A DNA stretch of 64,000 bases from Sitta carolinensis (Eukaryota > Chordata > Aves > Passeriformes > Sittidae), in assembly GCA_032173965.1 (NCBI GenBank), contig JAVUNC010000019.1, positions 3,658,501 to 3,722,500 on the forward strand, in the 5' to 3' direction. The notes below the pieces were generated by a model that was not told where the DNA came from, made no database searches, and saw nothing but the letters and a program-made list of their open reading frames with translations. The translations under genes and the position numbers were made by a program. Shown here piece after piece: positions 23,385-37,600 of this stretch. Positions within the stretch are counted from its first letter, which is position 1. Every line of letters starts with the position of its first letter.

Positions 23385-26300
23385 CTGCAGAGAGCCAGCA
23401 CTAATTTGGGATGCTTCTGAGGGAAGCATCTCCTGTCTGTTGCATGAAACCATCAGCTGAGTCAATATTTGACACTGTTCCCTCTAAAGCACAGACTCAC
23501 TGCAGTGCTCTTACCTGCAAAATATGTGGAAGCTAGCTGCCCTGTGAGGTGGAACAGCTATGCTGGAAATCCATGGAGCAACACTGCCTGAACAAGTGAC
23601 ATTTTCAGCCTTTTCTGTATCATCTCCTTTTCAAATTGTTTCAAGCAGTCACCTGAGCTGAATGCAGGTCCTTCATGCTCACGGTTCAAGGAAGTGGAGC
23701 AGACCTATTACAGAAAATTAAGGAGTCTGAAACCAAGCAATAATAATAATAAAAATCCATATTATTAAAAGCAAAGCCATAGGAAATGGGAAGGAAGTAA
23801 TTAGAAAGTGTTTTAATATTTTACCTGAACTATTAGGATTATATTAACAGTCTTGGGGGGGTTCTGACTGAAAGCAAGACCTGCTAGGAGAGTAAAAGCT
23901 CTGAGCTGAGTGATTGCAAATCATGTGAGAAGACGTTCCTCAGCCCAGCAATGGCCAGTGGTTGGTGATGCAATCAGGGAGTGTGGCTGGAATTTGTAGG
24001 TGTAATAAGGCATGGTGAACCCACAGGGTCAACCCATCTGTGGAAAGGAAGGAAAACATATTGTTGATTCAGGGATGTGGTTAGCACTTAAGGTAGAGAC
24101 TGACTGACAGTGATTTATAGCTTCAAATTCCTTTTCACACTTGTGTGAGGACCTGAACCAAACAAAATACAGACGTTTAATATTGTACAGGATATAGAGT
24201 TTTTCAGGGAGTGCTGGCATATTGGGTATCAGAGTTACATCCTAAGTGTGTGACGCTACAACATAAATATTTAACATAAAATAACATAAAATAACAGCCT
24301 CTGTAGAGGGCAGGTGGGACAGCAGTGAGGGAACAAAACATGGCTGCACATTAAAAACTTCATTCCCAGATCAACAAACTTTCTTCATGCAACTGAGAAA
24401 TTGCTTGCACTCTGAATCAGGAGGACACTTGCACACAGGTGTGATCTTAACTTCACATAGTTCAAGCCACATTGTTAGGTGTCATGTTAGTAGAAAAACA
24501 CCAAATAATTTCACTAAAACTGGGTGAAGTAGATGACTCTTGAGCTGACATATTCAAGTGACAGCTGGTAGACAGGTAAACCAGCTGTGTCAGGGCTGGT
24601 TAAGATTTTTATGAGTGGGTTTCATTGAGCTGAAAGAAACGTGCAGAATTAGTAAACAGAGATTATGAAAACTTTTGTGTTGTCAAAATTATGTAAATCA
24701 GAAACACAGGTAAAACAAACAAACAAAACCCCAAGCAGTTTAAAAATCACATATTTGAGCATAAATTTTCTAAAAAGATTTTTTAAAATCTGTAATTTTG
24801 GAGATTGTTTTTTGTGAACTCAGAAGCAAAAGAGGAAGTGATGGTTCTGAGACTGAGAATTATTTTATAGACTACTAAGGAAAACAAAGTATTTCAGAAT
24901 CAGGAGCTTACTTCACTTCTTTGATTTTAGGTGTTTTCAATTATTTAACCTCCAAGTACATAATTTTATTGTTGATGTTCCTATATCTAGATTCTAAATA
25001 TCCTCTTAAACATATGGACTATTGTCAATTATTTCTTTTGCAGTACTCTCCAGATGAAATTAATGTGTGTGTGCCCTGTATTAGATACAATATCTGGGGG
25101 GGTTGCCCTTTTCTTCCCTGAAACAAACATAAGAGAAGCAGGTATATGAACAAGAGAAAGAGAAATATTTTTTTTCATCTGCCTCCTCCTTACAGTCCCC
25201 AAAATAAAATTCTGCCCAAACTGCATTACTCTAAATATGTTTTCCCTCAAAGAGATGGTTAAAGTAGAAAACAATGACAGGCCAAATGTTCATCACATTA
25301 TAGATGTGCTGCTGAAAGCCATGCAGATACTTCAATGGCAACTAAGACAGTAAAATGAATACAGATAAGAACAGAACATTCTCTGTTTAACTCAGGCATG
25401 GCTCCACCCAGTGCTATTACAATAAATAACCAGCTTGGGTTTCTTTCACTTCTATTATCATGGGTTTGAGACTTTGCTGGAGTACCTTGAGGGAACGACA
25501 AGAATTTGGTTCTGCTTTCGCTTGCAGAAAACTTGCCCAACTCAGAGCAACCTTGAACAGTGCCTAGCATTTATTTCCCCAGAGTAGACATAAAAGAGGA
25601 TTCCCTTTTCAAGTATAATCCACTCTGCAAATCCCTCAAGAGCCATTTGACTCAGCCAACATTATTCTCTGGCCTTCCATGGCTCAGAGTGCTGGCAGAG
25701 GCTCCACAGCCAGGCTGGGGCTGAGCTTTCAAGAGTGATCACTGTTGTCATTTATAAATCGTGTGGCGGCTGTGCCTTTGAGACCCAGGCATGGGGGGAA
25801 ACCCCTCTGTAGAGAACTGAAAAAAATAAATAAAAACCCGCTCGCCACAAAGCCCTTACAAAGCAGCAGCTGCCTCCTCAGTAAAGCATCCTTGCTGGAG
25901 ACAGCTTGGATTAGCCCATATATTCCCACACCTCTGTGTCTGGGTCAGTAGCACCATTCACTCTCCTCCGTGGAAAGTTTTGCTTTGCTCCGAGCCAAGA
26001 GTTAGTCCTGCCAAAAGAGGTATGATAAACGTCTGTTGCCTCCAAGCAAAATATGGAAAACAGCTTCTTTTCTCCGACTGCTTGTTTGTTTGTTTGTTTT
26101 CTCATGGTGAAAGTCTCTCTCTATTCTGCTGGGGACATTACAGGCTAGTCTGAAACTCCAGCTTAAGCTATTTCTGAGATACTCTCCCAGTCCAGCTTGG
26201 AGCAGAGCTTTCCATGCAGGCGTGTCTAACCTTTCAGAATAAAGCCCTGCAAATCACCAGAGCCTTTCCATCAATTTTCTCCTGGCTCCAGCTGAACTGG

Positions 26301-26649
26301 TGGTTCACATCCCCGGGAGGAAGAAGCAGAATCCAAGTGGGATAAGGGAGGTTTGTTGCTAGTAGCCCTGTCCCCAGTGCCTTGCTGCCCTAGGGCACAG
26401 CTCCCCTGGGCAGCTCCTTGGAGCCCTCCTGGAACCCGGGATCCTGACCTGAGTGCTCTGCTCCATATTCCTCCATTTCTGACCCTGCAGTTCCCCACAG
26501 CCCTTGTCTTTTGTTGTGCTCCACAGTCTGCTGTTTATCTCCACATGTTTGTTTTTCCTCTGTCTCCTTCTCTTCCTGGGAGGGCCAAAAGGTCTTCCTA
26601 GGGTTGAACTGGTGCCTGTTCCTGAATGAATTGCAAAAGGAATAACTGA
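23385..26649. other. Unique non-coding sequence
   Basis: No gene is visible. Minor simple repeats include an AAACA-type run near 24712-24729, an AACATAAAAT triplication near 24262-24295 and a GTTT run near 26082-26100. A GC-richer patch lies at about 26270-26600, with open frames on both strands and no domain. Confidence 0.5.
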
Positions 26650-26669
26650 TTTTTTTTTTTTTTTTTTTT
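26650..26669. repeat. Poly-T tract, about 20 bases
   Basis: This is a simple mononucleotide tract following AACTGA and ending at CAGTTTCTGG. The tract plus CAG resembles a splice acceptor, but I see no open exon with a donor behind it. Confidence 0.85.
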
Positions 26670-29600
26670 CAGTTTCTGGCTTTTCTGTAAGAGCTGGTTG
26701 CTATCAGTCAAGAAAATGGCATCTGAAAAAGGGGAAATTATTTCTTCCTCATTCCTTCCCTCACTTGTGTGGAAGCAGAAAGGGTTTATGCTTTTATGCA
26801 GATGATGGATGAGTGACTGGTGAGATAAGAGGAGACATTTCTACAGATTTACCTAAATTCCTGTTTTAGTCATTTTAAAAACTTCAGAAATATTTAAAAC
26901 CAATAAGCTCATAGCCTGAAATTCAACTGAGGAGAAGCCATAAATTATTAAAGCCATCCTTTTCTGCTCCCCCAGGAAAACCTCAGCTCCCAAGAAAACA
27001 AGCTGAATGAATTACTACTGCAGCAGGAAGAGGAATATAAAATATGATTTAATGATAACTTTGATAATTTCAATATATGTATGATATATATAAGGCAGAG
27101 AGGCATTGCCTTGGAGGTGGAAATTTACAGGTCACCAGCTAGGAAAGAGTAAAACACAGATGGGACTCTTTCAGTGCAGTTACAAATGGACATTTGGTAT
27201 TCTTCAAACAAGTGCACACTTGTGCCAAAGAGCTGCCACTGAAAGATGCACCAGGGCTAATCACATCTGCTGCTTCAGTAATTGTCCCATTCTAGAGAAA
27301 TGAGATTTCCTCTGCTTAGCCTGAATCAGTTCTACTGTTCTTTTATAAAATGAGTACTTATGTGGGCTTATCTGAAACAGTGTGGGAATATCCCCAGTAC
27401 TGCAAGGGCAGAATAAAGCAGGACCATAAGCTTATATATGTAGAATTATGCTGCTGCTTGCCACAGTGTCGTGACAGTACTTGCCAGATGCCACAGCAGA
27501 TGTTCACCATAAATTTAGCACTGAAGCAATGGATTTCATCACTCAAAAAATTATCATTCTGCTGTTTTGTGAAATGTTTGCAAGAAATTGCTTTATTTTT
27601 AAATCCGCATCTTTTCCTGCCTATTCTTAAGCCTCTATTCCTCCAACATCTTCTCCCATATGTTTTATAGTAACTCCATTGTATTGTCATTATGGTGTTG
27701 TGTCTCCCCTTTTGCTCACCCCACACTTAAAAAAAAAAAAAAATCAGAGTCCATTTAAACCTGAAGAATTTGGCCAGTTTAAAGAAAGAAAAACCTGAAC
27801 AATGTTGTCAGCAGGAGTTTCCTAGCAGATGGTGTTACAAGTTCTTTTGTGTCAAAAATGGAAGCTTTTGTAGAGACTGAACCTACAGTATTTCTGTTCT
27901 TTGTTGTTGTTTATTTGCAGAATCATTAATGATCATTTTAAAAAGGTCTCAGCCAGGATCAAAGCACCACTGTGCTACAGGCTGGCTAATAGCTGTTATC
28001 AAAAATTAAGACCAACTTCTATAGAAAAACTCGTAAATATTATTTCCTCTTTAAATACAGAAAAAATGCGACACTGGGACGTCTGGCCCACTTAAGAGCA
28101 AGCTGACTTATTCTAGGCATTGAGGAGGGACCATCATCATAAAGGCAACCTGAAGCAAAGACAGAATTGAATCCAGTTTACCTGAGCTCCAAGAGCTTTA
28201 AGAAACTTCTAAAGGATATTCCATGCGTGGGTACTAGTCAGTGAGAAACTGAATTAGAATCATTAGCATCTAAGGTTAATTACTGAGACATTAAATGCAG
28301 ATGTAATGAGAAAATTAGGCAGTTCACTACCATTCGATAATAAAATTAGATTTTTGGGGGTTTAATGTTACTGGGCTAGTAGTGAGAGAATAATGGTGTA
28401 CAGGAATTTGAAAATGAAGACAGCACACTGCAGACAGAGCTGTACAGAGTAAAGCTTTATCTATTGTTGCTGTAGAAAATTGACTTTAGTTTTGTTACAG
28501 GAAGGTGAAAAGGGTCATGACAGTAAATATTTAGGCAACAAACAAAATGTTAAGGAGTATTTCTACATGTATGAAGATGTCAGTGTCACAAAACGAGTGA
28601 TCTGTTTGACAAATTTCCAGGATCTGACAAAATCAACACTTTGTGAGAACCTTATTCACAATTTAACAATTATATAAATCATTCCTGTCAGGTAGAGTGT
28701 CAGTGGGTACTTTTTCCTGACTGATGCTAGTCAATGGGCATCTGAAAAACCCTGCAGGGCTTTTGTCAGATGGACACCCTGGGAAAGCACACCTCTTCCC
28801 TTATACTTCCACTGATGCCAGTGATAACGAAGGAATTGTGTTTTGCTTCCTTAAACATGTCCAATGTGCTTTTTTTAGACTGATCACCAGAATCTCCTTA
28901 AATGCAGCCCAGCTCATTGAAGGGAGGCCTTGAGTTCCTGGGCTTTGATGTCAGCGTGCAGGCACTGAGGACTCTGCTGGCCCCTGAGTCATTTTCGTGC
29001 TGCACTCTCTCACAGCATACTCATGCCTGCCGCTGAGCTGGAGAAATGGTCTCCACTGTTATCAGACTTCTCCAAGAATGTGGATGCAGTAATTGCTCCA
29101 CTCTTTAAGCCTCTCGTGGTTTCTGCAAATGGCATTCTTTCAAACTGCAGCCAGAACGAATTAACCCAGAGACACAGAGCTTACAATTAAAATAAAGATA
29201 TTAAAAAAAGAATAAAACAACACTTTCATTTTCTCCAGTAGCAGAAGATACTGAGATCATTCAGGTGCTGGCAGTCGAATGTGTATTTTAGCAAGAAGAC
29301 CATGGAGCATGCCCGGGAGCTGTGGGTGCTCGGATGGGGAGGTGGAGGCACAAGCAGGGCTGGTGCTGGATGACAGGGCAGCCGAGGGAGAGGAGCAAGG
29401 CAGGGCCAGTGGAGCTGCCTTTGCCCTGTGCTCTGTGAGCAGGGCACGGCTGCATTCCCTGTGAGTCACTGACAGGGGCTGGGCACAGCCCCATCTCCTC
29501 CACAGAAAGCAACTGCTGAGCTCAGGGCTTTCATGGGCAGCTGAGGAAAAACCTATAGCTCTTTGGCTGTGAAAGACAGAGTGTGAGCCTTTCACCCACA

Positions 29601-30163
29601 GATGTGTTTTCTCTGGCCCTCCCGTGCCACCCTCTGCAGTACAGGTCTGCAAAGTTCTTTTTTTCTTCAGTAAATTCCAGCATCTCTTACATGTTTACAT
29701 TGGGGAATGCAGGAAAAGTGAGCGTATGTTTCAAATGAAATGTAACTACTGTCAGAAGCTACTGGGAAAAATCGAGCTACCACCCAGCTAGATCTGTGGG
29801 TAGGCTTTTTTATAATTCAATAGAAAAATGAGACAGCAACTCACACATGCTACATCCATCACACTTCAAAGAAGTGTGCATATAAAAACATATTTGTGGT
29901 GTTGTTCAGCATGCTGAACAAGCTTCATGCAACAACCTGTATCTTCCATCTGTCTGTAATTTCCAGTGGCTCCACTAACAACTTGCTGCATGAAAAGGCA
30001 TCAACATTAATATGAGCTTATATCAGCAGCACTTGTCAGGAAATATTTCCCTGCCTTCCCGTGCCATGCACCATCTCATAGAAACACATGAGGCATTTTA
30101 TTGCAAATGCTTTGGCTTTTCAGCCAGAAGCTGGAATTTACCATGGAAAGCAGACAATCCATG
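26670..30163. other. Unique non-coding sequence
   Basis: No gene or dispersed repeat was recognised. A short A run lies near 27728-27741. A palindromic ATCATTAATGAT sits at about 27922-27933. A GC-rich patch at about 29280-29640 carries overlapping open frames on both strands (131 codons at 29257-29652, minus) without recognisable domains. Confidence 0.5.
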
Positions 30164-30212
30164 AAAAAAAAAAAAAAAAAAAAAAAAAAAGAAAAAAAAG
30201 AAAGAAAAAAAA
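30164..30212. repeat. Poly-A tract decaying to GA-rich
   Basis: Twenty-seven A bases are followed by GAAAAAAAAG-type runs. This is a simple repeat. The lysine-rich open frame across it (30101-30292) is a product of the A tract. Confidence 0.9.
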
Positions 30213-33200
30213 GTTTAGCTAAAAAGCTAATTTTCCTTCCAAAACAGATTATACAGCAGTGCTTCAGCCAGCTGTGCCTGGAAGACTGCTAACAGAGAGG
30301 GACACAGAGATAAGCACAGGGGCACCAAACCAGCAGATGGAGATTCTGCAAGCTCTTAGCTCAGGGACAACATAATTTCCAAAGAGGATAATACCACCAC
30401 TTTTACAAGCATGAAGAAGATGTGGGTCAGAGCAGAACAGATGAGGGACAACTCATGGCACATCACTGATAATGTCCCAGCTGGAGAAGCCTTTCATAAG
30501 AATAAGGTTCACCTCATGCAGAGCTCAGTGTTTCCATGTTTCTGGTCTCTTGGTGCCCAAGCAAGCCCATTGCACAGGTTTTTCTGTGCAACACCCCCAC
30601 CATTTCATGCACCTAAAGATCTCAGTCCTTCCACGGGTAACTGTCCTGTCTGCTGCAGAAAGAGTTGCTCCTGTGAAGTTTCATCCACATCATCACAGGA
30701 CCTCTCAATTTCCAGAATCAGGAATGAGAAAGCTGTCAGGACAGAGATCTCATGTAATCCAAAGGCCATTTGAAACAAATTTGGAGTTTTATTTTTAATA
30801 TTATTCCTAGTTGTTGAAGCATTAAAGCCCAACAGGTCTGTGTTACACTTTATGACTGGCCACCCTGGCATGGCCTAAACTTCAGAGCCTGAACTGAGAC
30901 TCCTGAAACTGAAAAGCACCAAAATTTTGGGTAAAATCTTTGAGTTGGTGAGTTAATGATGACAATGTTAGCTGGCATAATTAGAAATAGAAATTCACTG
31001 ATTTATACCTTGCAGTCATGAGGTGACTTGCCTGTTAGAAACACAATTCTGTATTAAGGGCTTGATCCACAGCACAATTGAGTGGATCCTTCCACAAACT
31101 CCAGAAGGCTTCAAGCCTCCAGTGCTGACACAAATTTCCTGCAGGATTTTGGAACAGCTTCCACACAACTACTGGCAGTTCCTTCCTTGTTTTCACCTCA
31201 CATGCATCCACAACACAACAATTAAACCAGCAAAGCTATGGGGCAATTTCGTTGAGTTGTGTTTTTTCCCCCACTTTCTCATTCTCCAGATAAAAGGCAC
31301 AAGAGAATTCTTGCACTGAGGTTTGGGAATGTCGTGTGGTGGGGAAGTTTTATTTCCAGTAATGACATCTGTAGTCACATGTGCACCCAGGGAGGAGATG
31401 AGACTCCTGTTGGACCCAGTGGAAGAGATAAAAGAAGGGTCTTGTAAATATATCTTGCACCTCGTGCATGTCTAAGAAGGTTCCATATAAATAGCACCAT
31501 AACTTTTGCACTTGATGGCACTTGAGCACATTATAAGCAGCAACAGGTGGGAGGCATGTTTGAACAATTGAGCATGCTGTAATAACCGTGCTTAGGAGGT
31601 CTATTATGTTCCTAATGCAAATTCCACATGCATATTTGGTCATTTCAAACAGTTTGGGCTTTCTGACTGGATTAGGGGGCTGTTAGAGAGGCTAGACAAT
31701 GTGAGTCTATAGCTCAAGAAAGAGTAAGATGGGTTTTGTTTAAGCAGATTTGAGGAGAAGCAGTAAGGAGGAAGAAGTGCCAGCCACAGAGCCATTTTGT
31801 TCAGCTGAGTGATGATGGGCAGCTAAAATGTTCACACTTTGTATTTCACACAGGGTTAATGCTACCCTGAATAGCTATTTCCCCCCAGGATTGCATAGTA
31901 CTGCAGAATGTAAAAGGAAAACTGAGTTTAGAATTAGGATATACAAGGGAAAAAATGCAGATAGGTTTTTGGCACTGGATTGTGGATGAGTCCCAAGCCA
32001 AGAGCGCTTTGCATTTTCTAAAGATATTTGGAAGGGAATTGAAATTGCAGAAATGCCTACCTCTGGGAACTAGAGAACAGGGCATAGGAATCTGGAGAAC
32101 TAGAAAAAAATATGAAAGAGCACAGCCAAAAACTTCATATGGCTCAGCACTTGATGGTATAATGTTGCTCAGCAGGACAAGAATCACAGTCCCTGCACCA
32201 CAGATGTCAGCCAGGGAGGAAGGTTAATGTCTGCAGTGCCTTTCCATGAAAACCAGAAAGACAGGGAAGAGAAGTGCTACTGCTTTCTGAGATTAAGAGC
32301 AATTTGATAATTGCAGATTTTTATTTCTGAGTCAGAAATATATTTTAAAGAGAGTTTTCATGAACCAGCGTCTGCAACTTTCTCAGTCCTTCAATCTCAG
32401 TCAACACAACATCCTGCATAAAATGAAATTCTGTAATCTGGAAGATCTGCATGAAGGAAAATACATGACAAGCTATTAAAATTATTGTTCCAAATTATCC
32501 CCAAAAGCTCAGCTCTGAGGAGCTGTAGAGGCCCAGATTTTAAAGGGCATAGAAAAACACATTGTCCCTTGTGCTTTTTGCCCTTGAACAAAACTGATGT
32601 TGGTGTGTGCTTTATTTTTGCTCTGAACTTCTCAATATGCTCCAACTGGAATTTGTGGTTAGCTTCCAAGTAGATAGAACAGGTCAAAAAAACAACACTT
32701 AAAACATAGGAAAACGTCAAGGATATTTTAATTTTTCAAGATTTAAAGCAGACTTATATGATTGATCAAGTGTAATTCAAGTGATATTTTACTACCTTTC
32801 CTCCAAAACAATGAGATTGTTATGTTTATTCTTCTGCTATCCAAAGCAAGGGGTTTGTAAATCAGCTATTCTTGTTTTATAAAATAATTTTTTATTTTAC
32901 TCAGAAAAGAAGATTGAATTTTCTGGTTTATTTAGAACCTAAAATAAAATATACCACTGCTATTTCAATAGCTATGTCCCTTTAGAAATTTGAAAAAAAA
33001 AAAAAAGAAAAATACCCTCAAAAATTACAGACAATCAATCACTTTTGTGATGGAGTTCAATACAGGCAATTCTTTAAATGTAAATGTTTATATTTGAATG
33101 CTTTCTGCCTGGCTTTTCTCCTGAGTAAGTAGCAGTTCATTTTGTAGGCACTGAATACGCAGGCTTCAAAGCTACACGGTAGAAGCCAGTGGGAGTCATG

Positions 33201-34258
33201 GTACTGACCTAGTGGGAGAAGGATTAAACTCTCAGACATTATATTGATGACTGTCTTGGAAATAAACTGTCAGTATAAACTCACCAGATGCAAGACAGGG
33301 GTTTGAGCTCATATGCATAAGCATGTGAGCCACTTCTCCTCTTCAGTTATCCCCAGTTCTCTTCCTGTAGTGCACCTTTCATCAAGACCCCATTCAAGGG
33401 GCATTTTTCTAAAGAGGACAAAAAGAAATCCAGTGAGCTCTTTCCTTCTTTGTGCTCATGTTCAGGAAAGAGAATCTGTGGGTTGTTTTGTCTGGGCTCT
33501 TTTGTTTTTTATAGCCATAAAAAATTTTGATGTGAATTGGCCTGTAGCCAACAGCATTTCCTTGTATGAATTTATTTTAACATAGTTATTAGATTTGAGT
33601 GACACAGTTTCTGCAAGTGGAGTTCTTTTAACAGGCACAACACCTGTAAAGGCAGCATAAATTTCCACAATGCACCACATTTTCTTTCCTTTTTGCCTCC
33701 TTCTTGTGGAGGGATCACTTCCAAGCATAAGGGGTAAATTCCAGTATATTTTTCACTTAAATCTTGGCTTTCAAAGGAGTCTTAAGTCAGGCAACTCTGA
33801 AATAAGCTCTTTGTTGTCTAAATCACTTAGGCCTTGCAAGACAGGAGAAAAATGCTTAAATATCTTTAAGAGTCTGCAAACTGTCAAGAAATGTGTGACC
33901 ACCAACTATCATGGTGGGCTTTGACATGAAGACCAGTACATTGAGAACTGGACTGAGCTCTCTAAGTCATGTCAGAAACACGTGTGATAGAAAAAGAATT
34001 GGTCTTGTGCCACCAATTGTTATACTCAAAACACTTATATGACAGTGTAATAAGTATCAGATCCAGCTAAATCCAAAGTGGAAGGTTTTACATAGCATTA
34101 TTGGTCATCTGTACCCTGTAGTTTTATTTCCATTACAATTTACAATAAAATTACTTAGAACTGTTCAAATAAATTCAATGGGTTTAGTGAAGCCATGGTC
34201 CAATCTTGATTTCAGTAAGGATGTGCAACAATGGACTCAGCTTACCATACAAGAAATT
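30213..34258. other. Unique non-coding sequence
   Basis: No gene is visible. A short A run lies at about 32993-33005. Open frames are at most 120 codons, overlap each other in several frames and carry no recognised motifs. Confidence 0.5.
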
Positions 34259-34610
34259 CTGGCTCAATATCAGGAAAAACTGAAGTCACAGTCAAGCACT
34301 GGAACAGGCTGTCCAAAATGATGGTGGCATCTCCATCCTTGGAGACATGAAAAAACTGGCTGGGCAAGAAGCTGGGCAGCCTGCTGGAGGCTGGGCTGGG
34401 AACCCTGAAGATCCCTGTCCACCCCCAGGGATTCTACAGCTCAAACTCCTTCTCCCTAACTGGAAAGTCAGAAATGGGATGTGTGTACATCTCTCATGTA
34501 TAACACTTCAAAAAAACCCCAATGCTTCCACATCAGACAGCATTTCATGCTCACAAACCCATCCTTCATATTTTAACTGACAATAAACTCTGGTAATTCT
34601 GTGATTCTCC
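34259..34610 (+). mobile_element. CR1 LINE 3' fragment
   Basis: Plus-strand CR1 phrases occur in order: AATATCAGGAAAAACTGAAG, AAGCACTGGAACAGGCTGTC, GATGGTGGCATCTCCATCC and TTGGAGACATGAAAAAACTG, followed by a stretch on a GATCCCTGTCCACCC theme. A tail-like TAATTCTGTGATTCTCC at about 34594-34610 fits the CR1 3' end. The section at about 34430-34590 does not match the expected sequence well, so it is either strongly diverged or an insertion. Confidence 0.75.
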
Positions 34611-37600
34611 TCCAGTTTCTAGCTGGCTAAGGGTTAAGGCTGAGTGGTTCTCAGGAGCCCAGTGTGGGGTTTGTGAGGGGTTCTGTCTGGTTTTTGTCTC
34701 TGGGAGCTGCCTTTCAGCCAGCCTGTGCTCCTCTTGCTTTTCCTTGGCTTGACTCTTTGCCTCCTCTGCATCTGAGCACATTAGATACGGAGTGTGGGGG
34801 ATTTACAGTGCTGCTGGCAGTACCAGACAGAGAATAGCTTTGTAACTGTATCCCTGTCTTCCAGCAGAGAAAACCTTTGATGGAGATCTCTTCTCACTAA
34901 CGTACATGTAAGAACACAACCCCTCAATGCTCGCCTTTCATTTGCATTGCAGTGATAGCTGTGCACATGCTGTGAGGAGCATGACATGTGTGTGTCTGTA
35001 TGCCAAGCCAGACCCTTCCTTGCTAAAAATCCGTGTTGCTTAAATATTGCTTTATCATGGTGTGGTCATTCACTTCAGACAAGGAGAATCTGACCTGTGG
35101 CATTCCCAAAAGTTTATACTTCTGAAGTATTAATATCCATAGGCCATCAAAATTTCTCTGTAACTCACTGCTGCCTCAAAACTAAACCCAGTGGGCACAA
35201 GAAAATCTTTCAGGGCATGTGACCTTGGAGAATTATTTCTGAGTCAACAAAGAAGAGGTCTAAAGTTGTGACACTTATCTGTGCCTCATCTCAGTAACCA
35301 GAAATGTGCTGAGCTCTCTGGATATTTGGCTAAACACGCCAGCCAGATGGTTCCCTGGTGGGCAGAGCGGTGAGAAGCATTCTGGAAGATTTGCACAACA
35401 TCATGTTACATGACATCATGCTACCTCGTCCAGGAGAGCCATAAAGAGGGTCTGAACCTCGCAGAAGATCTCTGCTCCCAGAGCTTGGAGATTGCTTAAG
35501 AAATGAGCACATAGGCTGTGTCTACAGCACTGCAGCAGAAATGGGCTGGACACGAGGGGATGGCGAACAGAAAGAAATCTAAATGTGATTTTCTGATGGC
35601 AGGTCTCCATAAATACTCTCCATTGTTTTTTTGAATGATTTCCAAAATTCATCCACAAACAAAAGTGGCAAAACATCAGTTCCCAGTGTGCAGCCCAGCA
35701 GTGAAAAGATAAAATACCTGGCTTTTCAGGGACTTATTACTTTCTTACAGCGTATTAAAGAATAGACACAATGCTTTGAGCTGAAACCTGTTCCTAAGCA
35801 TTCCTGCAGGATCCCAGCGTACAGTAGTTCTCTCAGAATTATATTCAGCAGTTGACTACTAAAGAAATGTTCTATTATTAACTAACATGTAATTAGTTCA
35901 TTAAAAAATACCTCAGCTGAATACTGTGTAACATAATACAGCCTACTACTAGAGTGAGGAGATTTCAGACCCGGCACAAATGGAAGTGAAATTACAGTGC
36001 AAAGAAATGGAAAGGAGACAGTGCCAGCTGGCAGGGTACTAAGTGTTTCAAATTACTGTATGTTTATGACCTCTGTGTTCTTAAACAAAATTAATTAGAT
36101 TATGCTATTTGAGAATCTTGGAATGCAGTGGCCACATGCCAAACTTATCCGAACCACACATCTTAAGTTTAATTAAGATGTTCTTAATTTCTCCAGGTAT
36201 TCCTGTTTACACACATATGCTCACAAGTGTGTGTTTAAAGTGGTGCCTGTGGGAAGTGATAAACAGCAGATTGTGATTCCTGAAGTGTGTTTAAGGTGGC
36301 TGCTTGCTTAATAGGACTTGGGAGCTAAATCCATGACAGGGCTTGGATAGAACTTCAATGCTCACCTGCTACTTTAGGTCCCCAGTCAAAAATTCTGGAC
36401 CTCAGGTCCCTTGTTCAGCTGCCACTTAATTGTGGGGTCTTCATCCTTGTTGCAGGGAACTAAGCTTTCAATGTTACAGTTTTCTATGTCTTGAAGTTCT
36501 GCTGCTTACTGTAACAAGTCGCTTTGCCTTATTAGTGCTGATAATTTAGCAGATCTCCCACGCTGAGTTGGGCTAAACTTCACCAATATCCCTGCAGATT
36601 TTGATGTGCTGTGGGGATGCTCACCAGCAGATTCAGCGCCACTGGAAACGAGAATTCAGATGGTGCTTCCTTCTTTCCTGAGGTCAGAGCATCGTCCATC
36701 TGTGCTATGAAAGGGATGGGTCCATTTCCTTCTCCAGACAAGGACATTTGAAGCCTCACCTACCATGTCACAGGGAACATCTTCACATTTAGAAGGTGCT
36801 GTTCTGTGGGGGTGGAAGACAGACTTTGCAGAGGGTGAGTGGGTCAGAGGTGTGAAAGAAAGGAGGTGAGGAAATGCTTAGTGCTCCATCAATGCTGATG
36901 TGCTGATTGGAGCAAGGAGAAAAGGCTCTGACCCTTAATCATCCTAATGAATGTCATTAACGCTACTTTTCTCTGACATTGTGAACATCCCCCAGTTCTG
37001 AGGAGTGCAGGAAAAGTTTCAAAGAAAGGTGAGAAAGTCCTTTGCCTGCAGAACCCCAGAGATTGGGTGGTAATGCATATTCCAGTACAGAGTGAAATGT
37101 GTACTTGAATTTCATCAGACTTTACAACATCCTTGATGTTTGTGTTGAACGCTGAGCAACAATGGAGACAATCACCACACACTCCTCTGGGCATGCTTTG
37201 AAAGAAAGAACAATCTTTCTTTCTTCCATCAGCTTCAAAAGCATTCAGATCCATATCTTTTACAAGGCATTTCAGGATTTTGAATTCTCAGGAGAAACAC
37301 TCAAGGGAAAAAAAAAAAACAAACCTTGAACTGAAGGGAAATTTAAGCTAGTCTTCATTGTTTATATTTACTAGTGGGCAGTGTGGTTTGCCAAAAATCA
37401 TGATGGTCCTTTTGGAACCCACACTCAGGCATGCAAAGCTCACCTCATGCTTAAGTCCCTGTGTCAGGGCTGGTGAACCTCCTGGGGGGGCTGAGTGATG
37501 GTGCCCACCAGTATGGGTTGATAGATCTGCCAAGCTAGTGGTAAAGTAGGGCTTGGGGAGTGTCCACAGCTCACAGAATTTTTGCTCAGAACAACATTGC

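Noticed and set aside
29257..29652. 131-codon minus-strand open frame in a GC-rich patch
   Set aside because: Several overlapping frames on both strands are open. The peptide is low-complexity (serine, alanine, proline) and matches no family I recognise.
30101..30292. Lysine-rich open frame
   Set aside because: It is produced by the A27 and GA-rich simple repeat.
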